A DNA stretch of 64,000 nucleotides from Tunturiibacter empetritectus (GCF_014201375.1 NZ_JACHDZ010000001.1:1157206-1221205); one strand, 5' to 3'; shown: positions 16,622 through 25,692, numbered from the stretch's first letter. Program-made: numbers and translations. The notes: generated by a model not told the origin, from the sequence alone.

Positions 16622-17893
16622 CTAGAGGATGTGGTGGCGGATCAGTTCGAGAGCGTGCTGGCTGGCCCACCAGCGGATCATCTCGCGGTCGCCGCGGAGG
16701 TTGAGCTCTTTGACCTGGGTGTTTTGAGTGCTGGCGAGTGCGATGTAGACGAGGCCGATGGGTTTGTCGGCGTCGGGGCCGGGAGCTCCGGGGCCGGGAC
16801 CGGCGATGCAGGTGATGGAGATGCCGAGAGAGGCTCCGGTGCGGGAGCGGATGCCTTCGGCGAGGGCGCGCGCTACTTCAGGGGAGACCGGGCCTTTAGT
16901 GGCGACGAGCTGGGCGGGGACGTCGGCGAAGATGGTTTTGAGCGCGTCGCTGTAGACGACTGCGCCGCCGAGGAAGTAACGCGAGCTGCCGGCGATGGCG
17001 GTGAGACGCTGGGCGAGGAGGCCGCCGGTGCAGCTCTCGGCGGTGGCGAGGGTGAGGTCGCGAAGGCCGAGGTTGAGGAGCACGACCTCTTCGAGGGATT
17101 CGCCGTGGGAGGAGAAGATGGAGTCTTCCATCTCGGCTTCGATCTTTTCGGCGAGCTCGTCGACGCGGCGCTGGGCTTCGGCGAGGGTGGGTTTGGCGCA
17201 GAGGAAGTGGAGCTGGATCTCGCCTGAGCCGGCGAGGATGGTGGTCTGGACATCGAGGTATTGCTGGTAGATGGGCGCGGTTCTCGCGTCGACGTGCGAC
17301 TCGGGGATGAGGGCCATGCGGAGGAGGCGCTTGGCGAGGTGGCGCGGGGGGAGAGCGGCGGCGAGGCGGGGTTTGACCTCGGTATCGAAGAGAGGCTTCA
17401 GCTCTCTGGGCGGGCCGGGGAGGAGGATGACGATCTTGCGGACGGGCTGGCCGCTGGCGTCGAGGACGGTGATGTCGAGGAACTGGCCTGGGGCGCTGCC
17501 GGTAAGGTTGTCGAGGATGGTGGCGCCGTCGAGCACGTCGGACTGTTTGGCGTTGTTGGGCGGCATGACCATCTGGCGGGCGGCGAAGCGCTTGTGGAGC
17601 TGGGTGAGGATGGCGGGGTCGGAGCGCAGTGTGAGGTTGAGCGCGGCGGCGACGGCTTCGCGGGTGAGATCGTCTTCGGTGGGGCCGAGGCCGCCGGAGA
17701 AGAGGACGATGTCGGCGCGCGTGATGGCGATGGAGGCGGCGCTGGTGAGGTGGGAGAGGTTGTCGCCGACGATGGTCTTGAAGGCGACCTGGACGCCGAG
17801 GTCGTTGAGGCCGTCGGTGAGGTAGAGGGAGTTGGTGTCCTGCCGGTGGGGTGTGAGCATCTCGGAGCCGACAGCGATGATTTCAGCGATCAT
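16622..17893 (-). CDS. cinA: CinA family protein (NMN amidohydrolase/pyrophosphatase type)
   Basis: 423 residues. The N-terminal MoaB/MogA-like domain (about 1-170) has IIAVGSEML, TDGLNDLG and LFSGGLGPTEDDLTREAV. A middle linker domain follows, and the C-terminal PncC/CinA domain (about 265-420) carries the signature AESCTGGLLAQRLTAIAGSS and GISITCIAGPGP. Full-length CinA proteins salvage NMN (deamidation) and hydrolyse ADP-ribose-type pyrophosphates. CinA is also competence-induced in some bacteria; comM and dprA occur elsewhere in the window, but no direct link is visible. Confidence 0.95.
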   Translation of the reverse strand: MIAEIIAVGSEMLTPHRQDTNSLYLTDGLNDLGVQVAFKTIVGDNLSHLTSAASIAITRADIVLFSGGLGPTEDDLTREAVAAALNLTLRSDPAILTQLHKRFAARQMVMPPNNAKQSDVLDGATILDNLTGSAPGQFLDITVLDASGQPVRKIVILLPGPPRELKPLFDTEVKPRLAAALPPRHLAKRLLRMALIPESHVDARTAPIYQQYLDVQTTILAGSGEIQLHFLCAKPTLAEAQRRVDELAEKIEAEMEDSIFSSHGESLEEVVLLNLGLRDLTLATAESCTGGLLAQRLTAIAGSSRYFLGGAVVYSDALKTIFADVPAQLVATKGPVSPEVARALAEGIRSRTGASLGISITCIAGPGPGAPGPDADKPIGLVYIALASTQNTQVKELNLRGDREMIRWWASQHALELIRHHIL

Positions 17894-17972
17894 GAGGGAT
17901 GGTGGGCCTTCCAGGCTTTGCGTGTGGCTCTGTAAATGATGATATGGGTTGCCGAGTGAGTTTTGTGGAGAT

Positions 17973-18425
17973 TCAATACAGGCGCTTGCTCTCGATGAAG
18001 CTTTCGGGCGTGCCGTCGGCGGGGTTTACGAAGTGGACGTCGCTGGGATCGCGGCGCGGAGTGTCGACGGCTAAGACGACGAATGGCTCTTCGAGGATCT
18101 CCGGGATACCGTGGATGGTGCCCTGCTTGAAGAAGATGAGCTGGCCGAGGCTGACCTCGAAGGTTGGTGCTTCGCCAAGGAAAAACTTTGCCCGGCCGGA
18201 GAGAACGGAGAGGTATTCGTCGCAGGTGGCGTGATAGTGCGCCGCGACGGGACGGTAGACGCGGAAGACGCGGGAGCTGGCGTGCGGTTCGTCGGTGAGA
18301 CGGGTGTCGATCAGCATGGTGTCGGCGCGGTCTGGAAAGCTGGCGGCGATCTTTTGGATATCGAAGACTGCAGAGGCGACGACTGCGGAGTCGGCGGGTG
18401 AGGCGTGGTCGGTGTTATTCGTCAT
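17973..18425 (-). CDS. Cupin-domain protein
   Basis: 150 residues from ATG 18425, with AGGGGG nine bases upstream. The single cupin barrel spans about 60-140 and contains a metal-type motif, HYHATCDEYLSVLSG (His, His, Glu) and later GTIHGIPEI (His). The N-terminal 50 residues are less conserved. Substrate and reaction are unknown; the protein may be a small dioxygenase, isomerase or sugar-binding cupin. It lies between cinA and a histidine kinase on the same strand. A much longer open frame extends upstream to 18851 but overlaps the kinase in another frame and has a His/Arg-rich, unlikely composition. Confidence 0.75.
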   Translation of the reverse strand: MTNNTDHASPADSAVVASAVFDIQKIAASFPDRADTMLIDTRLTDEPHASSRVFRVYRPVAAHYHATCDEYLSVLSGRAKFFLGEAPTFEVSLGQLIFFKQGTIHGIPEILEEPFVVLAVDTPRRDPSDVHFVNPADGTPESFIESKRLY

Positions 18426-18499
18426 AAAGTAACCCCCTATGCATAAGATGACGCACAGGGGCCTGACGCAGCGGGCAATTAACTTGCGGCTAATTATGC

Positions 18500-20335
18500 T
18501 TATGCGAGGTTGTTCTGTGGCTGATGTCCGTTGAGTTCCGCGGCTGGGTGTCGCCCTCCCTGGACGGGCAGGAAGAGGGAGAAGACTGTGCCGCATCCCG
18601 GGGTGAGGGTGCGCGAGCGGACGCGCAGGCTGCCGCCGTGCTTTTCGACGAGTTCGCGCGAGACCCACAGGCCGAGGCCGGTGCCTGTCTCTTTTTTCGT
18701 GGTAAAGAAGGGTTCGAAGACGCTGTTGATGTGCTCGGGAAGGATGCCTTGTCCGGTGTCGGCGATGGTGATGCGAACGCCTTGACGCCTGGAGTCCCGG
18801 GGATCGGTGGCTGCGCTTGCTTCGAGGCGGATGGTGTCTCCCCTGGAGCACGCGTCGAGGCCGTTGGCGATGAGATTGGAGAGGATCTGGCGAAGTTCTC
18901 CGGCAGTGCCCAGAACCTCACGCTCGGTGGTGGTGTTGACGAGGAGGGTTACACCGAGAGCTGCGGCGCGGGCGTGGTAGAAGTCGCTGACCTCGTGGAC
19001 GACGGTGGCGGGCTTGAAGTGCGCGGCGAGAGAGGTTTCGCGATAGAAGCCGAGCGACTGGCGGGTGATATGGGCGATTCGGTTGAGTTCGCTCTCAGCT
19101 TGCGAGAGAAGGTGGCGAATCTCGTCGAGCTCGTCGGAGCGGCGGGCGATATAGACGAGGTTGGTGAGGCCTTCGAGAGGATTGTTGACCTCGTGCGCCA
19201 TCGAGGCGGCGAGACGGCCAGCGGCGGCGAGTTTTTCGGCACGCATGAGCGCGCTCTCGGACATGCGACGCTCGGTGATGTCGCGGAAGACGAGGACGAT
19301 GCCGACGATCTTTCCGGAGCTGTCGCGAATCGGCGCGCCGCTGTCGTCGATACAGATCTCGGTGCCGTCTTTGGAGACGAGGTAGGTGTGGTTGGCCAGG
19401 CCGACGACCGTGCCGAGGCGACGCACCTTGTCGACTGGATTTTCGACCGCGGCGCGAGTGTCCTCGTTGAAGATGGGGAAGACGGTGTGCAGCGAGACCC
19501 CGTGGGACTCTTCTTCCTTCCAGCCGGTGAGCCGCTCCGCGACAAGGTTCATGAAGACGATGTTGCCCTCGGTGTCGCAGGCGATGACGGCGTCTCCGAT
19601 ACTTCGGATGGTGGTGTTGAGCCACTGCTCGCGTGCGTAGGATTCGTCGCCGCGTTGCTGGATCTCTCTGACCTGCTGGTTGTAGGCGGCGGTGAGCAGG
19701 TGGAAGATTCTTCGCGTCTCCCATGCGAGAAGACCTGCGATGAGTGCGGCAGTGAGGACAAGGATGATCCTGGCGTTTCGATTGACGAGGATATTTTCGG
19801 CGGAACGGACGGCGCGGCGCTCGGTGACGATATTCAGGAACTCATCCATCTGGGCGCGTAGATTGTCCATCTCCTGCTTGCGCTCGAGGAGATCCTGATC
19901 GAGGACGGCGGGCTCTTTCGGGAAGGAGTCGATCTCGTGATAGGCGGTGAGCTCCCACTGCTTGTGCTCGGCCTGAATACGGCGCAGACGGGCGACTTGA
20001 TCGGGGCGGTGAACCAGCGAGAAGAGCGTGTCGAACTCGGGCTCGATCTGCAGGTCGGCGGAGTGTAAGGGCTCGAGGTAGACGGGATTGCGGGTGAGGA
20101 GAAATCCACGCAGGCCAGTCTCTTCGTCGAGGATGAGTTTGATCAGCCGGTTGCCGTGGAGAATGACCACGTCGGCGCGGTCGATGGCGTCCGCGCTTTC
20201 TTCGACGCGTTGCAGACCGTATCCAAGGACCAGAGCGAGAATGGCAAGTGCTGCAATGGGTAGAGCGAGGAGCCGAAATAAGAGCCTGTTGTAAAGCCGC
20301 AATTCCAAAGTATTTTCCTCACGCACGCCTTGCAC
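18500..20335 (-). CDS. CHASE3-PAS sensor histidine kinase (orphan)
   Basis: 611 residues. Two transmembrane helices (about 18-38 and 190-207) flank a CHASE3-like periplasmic sensor ([23 protein letters not shown]). A PAS domain spans about 240-355 ([19 protein letters not shown]). The HisKA phosphoacceptor is [12 protein letters not shown], and the HATPase domain has [19 protein letters not shown] and GTGLGLWVS. The frame opens with GTG at 20335, but a TTG at 20308 has a better ribosome-binding site (GAGGA, 7-8 bases upstream) and gives [20 protein letters not shown], probably the real start. No response regulator lies nearby, so the output is unknown. Confidence 0.9.
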   Translation of the reverse strand: MQGVREENTLELRLYNRLLFRLLALPIAALAILALVLGYGLQRVEESADAIDRADVVILHGNRLIKLILDEETGLRGFLLTRNPVYLEPLHSADLQIEPEFDTLFSLVHRPDQVARLRRIQAEHKQWELTAYHEIDSFPKEPAVLDQDLLERKQEMDNLRAQMDEFLNIVTERRAVRSAENILVNRNARIILVLTAALIAGLLAWETRRIFHLLTAAYNQQVREIQQRGDESYAREQWLNTTIRSIGDAVIACDTEGNIVFMNLVAERLTGWKEEESHGVSLHTVFPIFNEDTRAAVENPVDKVRRLGTVVGLANHTYLVSKDGTEICIDDSGAPIRDSSGKIVGIVLVFRDITERRMSESALMRAEKLAAAGRLAASMAHEVNNPLEGLTNLVYIARRSDELDEIRHLLSQAESELNRIAHITRQSLGFYRETSLAAHFKPATVVHEVSDFYHARAAALGVTLLVNTTTEREVLGTAGELRQILSNLIANGLDACSRGDTIRLEASAATDPRDSRRQGVRITIADTGQGILPEHINSVFEPFFTTKKETGTGLGLWVSRELVEKHGGSLRVRSRTLTPGCGTVFSLFLPVQGGRHPAAELNGHQPQNNLA

Positions 20336-20481
20336 ATCCAGATCGTGTCCAGAGTAGAGGATTCCTGGTTAGTACCGATTTTACCGATGCGGGGTCGATC
20401 TGGCGACAGGATCGAGGGCAACGCTGCACCACACTCAGTAATGGAAGCAGAGCTTGCCGCGCGTAACGGTATGAGGACAGG

Positions 20482-21555
20482 CTAGATGAGACTGCGTCCT
20501 TCGACGTCCATGGCTACGTGGTAGAGAGCGTCGCGGGTGGCGAGGGTCGCGTTGCCGTCCTCGAGGAACGCAAGGCCTACGAGGTTGCTGCCAGAGACGA
20601 CGAGGGTGGCCTGATGGTGGCGGTCGATGCGGATGATGCCGCGCTGTCCGTGGAGGCTGGCGGCCACGTAGAGATTGTCGTCCACGTCGATGGCCATGCC
20701 CTGGGCGCGGCCAAGGCCCTGGTAGAAGATGGTGGCGTTGCCGTCGCGGTCGATGGCGTGGATGACCTGGTTGGAGGAGGTGGTGGGTCCGGTGACGAAA
20801 AGCGTGCCGGCATCGTTGAAGGCGAGATGGTAGGCTGCGATGCTGGGTTCGAGCGTGGCGTAGACGAAGATCTCGCCGCTGGTGCCGTCGATGTTGGCGC
20901 GGCCGATCTTGAAGATAGTGCCGGAGCGGTCGCCGACGAAGAGGTTGCCGTCGCGGTCGAAGGCGATGCCGGTGGCGATGCCCATGCCTTCGGCGTAGGT
21001 GGACATGGCGCCCTCTGGGGAGATGCGATAGACGGTGCCCTCGGCGCGGGAGCTGGCGTAGAGGTAGCCGTCGGGACCGAAGGCGAGGCCGGTGGCGTTC
21101 ATGAGGTCGCGGACGAAGGGGCGGATTTGGAAGTCGCGCTGGATCTGGAAGATTGATACCGGAACGGCCTGGCCGCGCGAGCCGGAGACGGTGGCGTAGA
21201 CGTTGCCGTCGGCGTCGACCGCGGGGTTGGCGACGGGGTGGAGATTTTCCGCCATGGGCACTGCGACGCGTACTGGTAGCGGATTGCTGGACTGGCCGCT
21301 GCGATGCAGGATCAGGTCGCCGGTGATGGTTCCCTCGGGGACGCGGATGGTGGCGCGGGTGGGGCGGCTAAGCAGGAGTGGAGCGGAGATGTCGCCGATG
21401 GTCGCTCGCGGGACGAGGGTGTCGCGGGGCTCGAGGTGTGCGCCGTGAACCTCGATCTCGCCGCCGGGCATGGCCGCGGGGGGCTTGACGCGGTCCAGGT
21501 GCGGGGCGGGGGCGTCGGGCTTGTCGGGGGTGAGGAGCGAACGGAGTGTGGTCAT
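20482..21555 (-). CDS. IPT/TIG plus NHL/SMP-30-like beta-propeller protein
   Basis: 357 residues. An IPT/TIG immunoglobulin-like domain (about 18-100) is followed by a six-bladed propeller of repeated segments such as NPAVDADGNVYATVSG, ATGLAFGPDGYLYASS, ATGIAFDRDGNLFVGD and AQGMAIDVDDNLYVAA. The propeller resembles SMP-30/gluconolactonase and NHL-type folds. No signal peptide is seen, so the protein may be cytoplasmic. Function cannot be given. It lies 146 bases upstream of the histidine kinase start on the same strand. Confidence 0.75.
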   Translation of the reverse strand: MTTLRSLLTPDKPDAPAPHLDRVKPPAAMPGGEIEVHGAHLEPRDTLVPRATIGDISAPLLLSRPTRATIRVPEGTITGDLILHRSGQSSNPLPVRVAVPMAENLHPVANPAVDADGNVYATVSGSRGQAVPVSIFQIQRDFQIRPFVRDLMNATGLAFGPDGYLYASSRAEGTVYRISPEGAMSTYAEGMGIATGIAFDRDGNLFVGDRSGTIFKIGRANIDGTSGEIFVYATLEPSIAAYHLAFNDAGTLFVTGPTTSSNQVIHAIDRDGNATIFYQGLGRAQGMAIDVDDNLYVAASLHGQRGIIRIDRHHQATLVVSGSNLVGLAFLEDGNATLATRDALYHVAMDVEGRSLI

Positions 21556-21596
21556 GGCTGTTTTAGCGTAGACCGGCGTGGATGGGAGTGCAAGGT

Positions 21597-21802
21597 GTCC
21601 GGCAGGACGGGCCCGCTGCGCGCGGGGCGGTCACTTCGTGACTTGTATATCTTGTTGGGGTAGGTGATCTGCGTGGGTCCTCCCGATGGTCGGAAAAAGA
21701 TGATTCCGACCATCGGGAGGAACTGGGCTGCTGACCCTGCCGGGACCGGTATACGCGTCACGAAGTGACCGCTGCCCGCGCAGGGCGCCCGTCCGGCAGG
21801 AC
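21597..21802. repeat. Dispersed palindromic element, full copy B (206 bp)
   Basis: This is the best copy of the family. GTCCGGCAGGAC occurs at both ends (21597-21608 and 21791-21802). Inner inverted blocks carry GCGGTCACTTCGTGAC on the left and its complement on the right, with GTATA next to them. The core is a perfect 18-bp hairpin, TCCTCCCGATGGTCGGAA at 21678-21695 with its complement at 21704-21721, and an 8-base loop. The whole element could fold into one long cruciform or hairpin. It fills the gap between the pgpA stop and the start of the beta-propeller gene. Confidence 0.85.
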
Positions 21803-21810
21803 AGTCGTTC

Positions 21811-22320
21811 CTAAAAGAAGAGATGAATGAGTTGCGCGATGGCGAGAGCGAAGAGGCCGGCGCCTACGTCGTCGAGCATGATGCCGGTGCCGCCGGGGAG
21901 GCGCTCGAGCTGGCGGATGGGCGGCGGCTTGAGGATATCGAAGAAGCGAAAGAGCAGGAGCGAGATTGCGGCGTGTTGCCAGTCGGCTGGGATGGCGATG
22001 AGGGCGATGAGTTGGCCGGCGACCTCGTCGATGACGACGTGGCCGGGATCTTCGCGGCCGGACTCGTGGGCGACGATGGTGGCGGCGGGGATGCCGATGA
22101 GCGTGGCGAGGATCGCGGCGATGGTGGTGCCGATTGCGAAGGCGACTGGAGCCGGATGCAGGAGGTGGGCCGCGGCGTACCAGAGGAGGACCGCGGATAT
22201 GCTGCCGTAGGTGCCGGGGCCGGGCTTCAGCAGGCCTGCTCCGAAGAAGGTGCCGATGGCCCACGCCCAGAGGGTCTTCTTTTCGGAGGGCGGATGGGTC
22301 TGGATGTTGGAGTTCGCCAC
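21811..22320 (-). CDS. pgpA: Phosphatidylglycerophosphatase A
   Basis: 169 residues from GTG 22320, whose first base is the last base of the yacG stop in reading order, so the two genes are coupled. PgpA dephosphorylates phosphatidylglycerophosphate to phosphatidylglycerol at the inner membrane. Conserved family segments are present: GAGLLKPGPGTYGS (about 22-35), VIDEVAGQLIAL with the catalytic-type acidic pair, FRFFDILKPPPI and GTGIMLDDVGAGLFA. Four hydrophobic segments are seen. A longer open frame starts at 22431 but overlaps yacG and has an unlikely Arg-rich start. The palindromic element B begins 8 bases beyond the stop. Confidence 0.93.
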   Translation of the reverse strand: MANSNIQTHPPSEKKTLWAWAIGTFFGAGLLKPGPGTYGSISAVLLWYAAAHLLHPAPVAFAIGTTIAAILATLIGIPAATIVAHESGREDPGHVVIDEVAGQLIALIAIPADWQHAAISLLLFRFFDILKPPPIRQLERLPGGTGIMLDDVGAGLFALAIAQLIHLFF

Positions 22321-22559
22321 TAGTTCACGTCGTCGTCGTTCTGGCGATTGTGCTTGTTCGAGCGGGCGAGCTCTTCGAGAAGATCGGGGTCCTGGATGGG
22401 CGTGGAGATCTTGTAGTCTCCACTGGCCCATTTGCCGAGGTCGATGCGGCGGCAGCGGTCGGAGCAGAAGGGGAAGTCTTCGCCGGTGGCAAGGACGATG
22501 TTGCGGCAGGTGGGGCAGCGGAGGGTCTTGATCTTTGCATCGGGAGATTTGTTAGACAT
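22320..22559 (-). CDS. yacG: YacG-type zinc-ribbon protein (DNA gyrase inhibitor family)
   Basis: 79 residues. The family signature is LRCPTCRNIV, then PFCSDRCRRIDLGKWASGDYKI, giving a four-cysteine zinc site (CxxC about 15-18, CxxxC about 32-36). Escherichia coli YacG binds GyrB and inhibits gyrase; here the function is inferred from the signature. The C-terminus is polar, Asn/Asp-rich and longer than the minimal family domain. It is coupled to pgpA by a one-base overlap. Confidence 0.9.
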   Translation of the reverse strand: MSNKSPDAKIKTLRCPTCRNIVLATGEDFPFCSDRCRRIDLGKWASGDYKISTPIQDPDLLEELARSNKHNRQNDDDVN

Positions 22560-22650
22560 AGCAACTCTATTTTAACTCCTGTGGGTGGATGCGAACTACG
22601 CATCTAAAGTTTCAGGTGGAGGACACTGTTTTCGGGTGGAGGAGACTGGG

Positions 22651-23478
22651 ATGCTGGGAGCGCTTCGTTACTGCACGAATCTATCCGCAGGCTGGGCAGG
22701 TGGTCGCCTCCTGGCGGGTTTGCTCCTTTTCGTTGCGGCTTCGAGTGCTTCAAGCAGTGCGAGTGCTTCAGGGAGTGCGCAGCGAAGTGTATCGGTAACG
22801 ACTCTGGAGCCTCTGCCGGCGGGGGTGACGTTGCCGGTGCGGCTGGGTAGAAGGCTGCGTGCGGGAAAGACGCGCGTTGGATCGACGGTGGTTGTCAAGA
22901 CGACCCAGCGAGTGCCAGTGACTGCGGTGATTTACCTCGATCGCGGTGCGGAGTTAGAGGGCAAGATTGTCGCGTCGGTGGCGGGAGACGGAACGGCTGC
23001 CTCGCCATCGGTTCTGTCGATCGAGTTCACCAGCCTGCGTTACCGGAAGCAGACCGTCGCGGTCGTGATCTGGGCGATTGCGATTGCAAACTTTGTACAG
23101 GTGGGGGATACGTTCTTGCCGGTGCAGGGTGGCTCGGACCGTGGGAATTCGAGTGAGGCGAGTTGGACGACGGCGCAGGTGGGGGGCGACCAGGTGGTCC
23201 GGTCGGGCTGGGTTGGTCCTGTGGTTGGAAGCGGATTGCGCACGGTTGGGAGCGCGGACTACTACGGCGTGTACAGCCTGCCTGCGGGTGCGGCGGGATC
23301 TTCTGTGCCGCGAGCGATGGGAGTCTTTTCGACGACGGCTTCGGGGCTCTATGGCTTTGAGAACGGCACTTCGTTGAGCTCGTCCGGGGGAACAATCACC
23401 TTGAACAGAGTCGGCAAGAGGCTTGAGATGCGGGATGGAGACAATCTGCTGCTGGAGGTTGTCGCTTCTTCGCGATAG
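22651..23478 (+). CDS. Secreted protein of unknown function
   Basis: 275 residues from ATG 22651, with GGAGGAG seven bases upstream. A signal peptide is probable (hydrophobic AGWAGGRLLAGLLLFVAASS, residues about 13-32, followed by a Ser/Ala-rich stretch). A conserved-looking segment (about 55-125) reads LPAGVTLPVRLGRRLRAGKT, then DRGAELEGKIVASVAGDG, reminiscent of beta-strand domains that bind or stabilise envelope factors. A Gly/Ser-rich C-terminal half contains YGVYSLPAG. No family is assigned. Divergent from yacG and convergent with rimO (10 bases between the stops). Confidence 0.7.
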   Translation: MLGALRYCTNLSAGWAGGRLLAGLLLFVAASSASSSASASGSAQRSVSVTTLEPLPAGVTLPVRLGRRLRAGKTRVGSTVVVKTTQRVPVTAVIYLDRGAELEGKIVASVAGDGTAASPSVLSIEFTSLRYRKQTVAVVIWAIAIANFVQVGDTFLPVQGGSDRGNSSEASWTTAQVGGDQVVRSGWVGPVVGSGLRTVGSADYYGVYSLPAGAAGSSVPRAMGVFSTTASGLYGFENGTSLSSSGGTITLNRVGKRLEMRDGDNLLLEVVASSR

Positions 23479-23488
23479 TTGCGCGCTC

Positions 23489-25303
23489 TTATTCGAGGAT
23501 GCGGGCGACTACGTCGTAGTCGTGGGACTCGGTGATCTCGGCGCGGTAGAAGGTGCCGGGGACGAGGGTTTCGTGCGGACCGAAGTCGTTGATGAAGACC
23601 TTGCCGTCTATCTCGGGCGCGTGGAGCGAGGTGCGACCCTCCCAGAGAAGTTCAGTCTCTTCTGATTCGCCTTCGACGAGGAGGTCGATCTCGCGGCCTA
23701 CCCACTCGGCCTTGGATTTGGTGCTGATCTTTTGTTGAAGCTTCATCAGCTTGCGGCGGCGCGCCTGGATAGTGCGGTTGGGGAGCTTTGTTTCGTCGGG
23801 AAGTTCGAAAGCCTTGGCGCCCTCCTCGTCGGAGTAGGTGAAGACGCCAAGCCAGTCAATCTTCGCGGCGGTGATGAAGGCTTCGAGCTCTTTGTAGTCG
23901 GCTTCGGTTTCGCCGGGGAAGCCGACGATGAAGCTGGTGCGAATGACGATGCCGGGGACGATGCGGCGAGCCTTCGCGATGAGATCGAGAAAGATCTGCG
24001 CGTTGCCGCCGCGCTTCATCGTCTTGAGGACGCTGGCGCTCGCGTGTTGTAGGGGCACGTCGAGATATTTTGCGATGGTGTCGTGCTTCGCCATCGTCTC
24101 GAGTAGACGCGCGGTGACCTTGTTGGGATAGGTGTAGAGGAAGCGCAGCCAGCGCAGGCCGGGGAGTACGGCGAGCGCGTCGAGTAGCGTCGCGAGGCCG
24201 TCGGTGAAGCCGAGGTCTTCGCCGTAACAGGTCGTGTCCTGACCAATGAGTGTGATCTCGCGAACGCCTTGCTTGATGAGGTTTTCCGCTTCGGCGATGA
24301 TCGACGACATGCGGCGCGAGCGGAACTTGCCGCGAAGCTGCGGGATGATGCAGAAACTGCAGGGGTGATCGCAGCCTTCGGCGATCTTAATGTAGGCCGA
24401 CGCGCGCGGCGTGGTGAGGATGCGCGGGGTGGCGTCGTTATAGAGGTACTCGGGGAGTGCGGCTGTGGCACCGTCCCATGACTCGCGGGAGAAGCGGCCT
24501 TGCTGCTGTCGGAGGTCGCCTTCGGGACGGCTGGTGTTGCCTGCATCGATGCCGGCAGGCAAGTGGGCGATGTGGTCGCCGGTGTGATTCAGCGGCTCGT
24601 CGCCGTGGGTCGTGCCGGTCTCGGCGAGCGACTGCACAATGCGGAGCTGCGGGGCAATCTCGCGGTCGTGCTCGGGATCGGCGAGTGGGCGCGAGTGCTG
24701 CGAGACGGCGCTGGGGGCACGATCGATCAGATTCTGTCCAGCCTGCATGCTGGTCGCTTCGAGCTGCGCGACTTCGCCGTCGGTCTGGGACATGCTGATG
24801 GCGTGGGTGTGGATGGTTGCCTCGGGTGTGCCCTGCGGGAGGATGTTGAAGGGCGAGTTAGTCTGCGCATGGCCGCTGGGCGTGAGGCCCGCTGCGGCGA
24901 GGATGGCTTCAAGCTCGCCGGTGCCGACGACTGCGTCCACCTCGGGGATGTTCTTCTGGATCTCGTCGCGGTAGCGCTCGACGAGGCAGCCGGCGACAAC
25001 GATGCGCTGGGCTTTGCCTCCGAACTGACGCTTGTGCTGGACCATCTCGAGGATGGTGTTGACCGACTCCTGCTTGGCCGAGTCGATGAAGCTGCAGGTG
25101 TTGATGACGATAATCTCGGCGTCTTCGGCGCGGGGAGTGAGCTCGGCTCCGTTGTGGTGGAGCAGGCCCATCATGACCTCGGAGTCGACGAGGTTTTTGG
25201 GGCAGCCGAGGGAGACGAAGCCCACCTTGGGGCGAGGCGCAGCAGCCTGGAGAGGTTCGGCTTCGATGGTTGCCAGATTGGTCACGGTCTTATAGTTTAG
25301 CAA
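23489..25303 (-). CDS. rimO: Ribosomal protein S12 methylthiotransferase, enlarged
   Basis: 604 residues. RimO is a radical-SAM enzyme that beta-methylthiolates an aspartate of ribosomal protein S12. The N-terminal MTTase domain (about 26-135) has cysteines 34, 70 and 106 (GCPKN, INTCSF, AGCLVERY). The radical-SAM domain begins at about 300 with CxxxCxxC (Cys311, 315, 318 in EGCDHPCSFC), and a TRAM domain ends the protein. RimO is normally about 440-460 residues; here an extra stretch of about 120-140 residues (roughly 141-283), Gln/His/Thr-rich and low in conserved features, separates the two domains. The start is TTG 25303 with a GGAGCAGG upstream; GTG 25285 is an alternative. Confidence 0.93.
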   Translation of the reverse strand: MLNYKTVTNLATIEAEPLQAAAPRPKVGFVSLGCPKNLVDSEVMMGLLHHNGAELTPRAEDAEIIVINTCSFIDSAKQESVNTILEMVQHKRQFGGKAQRIVVAGCLVERYRDEIQKNIPEVDAVVGTGELEAILAAAGLTPSGHAQTNSPFNILPQGTPEATIHTHAISMSQTDGEVAQLEATSMQAGQNLIDRAPSAVSQHSRPLADPEHDREIAPQLRIVQSLAETGTTHGDEPLNHTGDHIAHLPAGIDAGNTSRPEGDLRQQQGRFSRESWDGATAALPEYLYNDATPRILTTPRASAYIKIAEGCDHPCSFCIIPQLRGKFRSRRMSSIIAEAENLIKQGVREITLIGQDTTCYGEDLGFTDGLATLLDALAVLPGLRWLRFLYTYPNKVTARLLETMAKHDTIAKYLDVPLQHASASVLKTMKRGGNAQIFLDLIAKARRIVPGIVIRTSFIVGFPGETEADYKELEAFITAAKIDWLGVFTYSDEEGAKAFELPDETKLPNRTIQARRRKLMKLQQKISTKSKAEWVGREIDLLVEGESEETELLWEGRTSLHAPEIDGKVFINDFGPHETLVPGTFYRAEITESHDYDVVARILE

Positions 25304-25692
25304 CTTTTGCCTGCTCCGCGTGCTCTCTCCGGGTATCTCCCACTCCGTGTTTTAGTGTCAAAGTATTCATTCTTATGGGGTTATGCGCGTACCTGCGGGT
25401 AGGGTGCTGAGGTAAAGTATTGATTTTATTGCGAGCCCCACTGCAAAGTCTTCATTCTGCTTGGGTTGTGTCGCCTCCGGGCCTTTTCTTTTGTCTGCGA
25501 AAAGCCCCAGGGATCTGTCCGGAGCTTTTTTTCTCTTCTACAAGGATAGCTGCTGGCGTGGAACTAATATGCCACGTGGATCTTCTTCCTTATGAGTTGG
25601 ATAGCGTCGAATGGGGCTTGACAGCGTGAATTGCGTTGTAAAACGGCGGATGGCTTGAGTGCTGTTCGGCGGGTGAATTTTCGTCGATGAGG
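25304..25692. other. 389-base gap with orphan terminator-like structure
   Basis: No convincing protein gene is present; one short frame (25420-25629) has poor composition. On the plus strand 25501-25536 forms a terminator-like hairpin (AAAAGCCCC with GGAGCTTTT, one mismatch) followed by seven or more T. Just upstream, CTTTTC (about 25484) can pair with GAAAAG (25499), giving an alternative hairpin that excludes the first. No plus-strand gene precedes it, so it could end a small RNA. Confidence 0.4.

Noticed and set aside
18426..18851. Upstream extension of the cupin frame
   Set aside because: His/Arg-rich stretch that overlaps the histidine kinase in another frame; the ATG at 18425 has a good ribosome-binding site.
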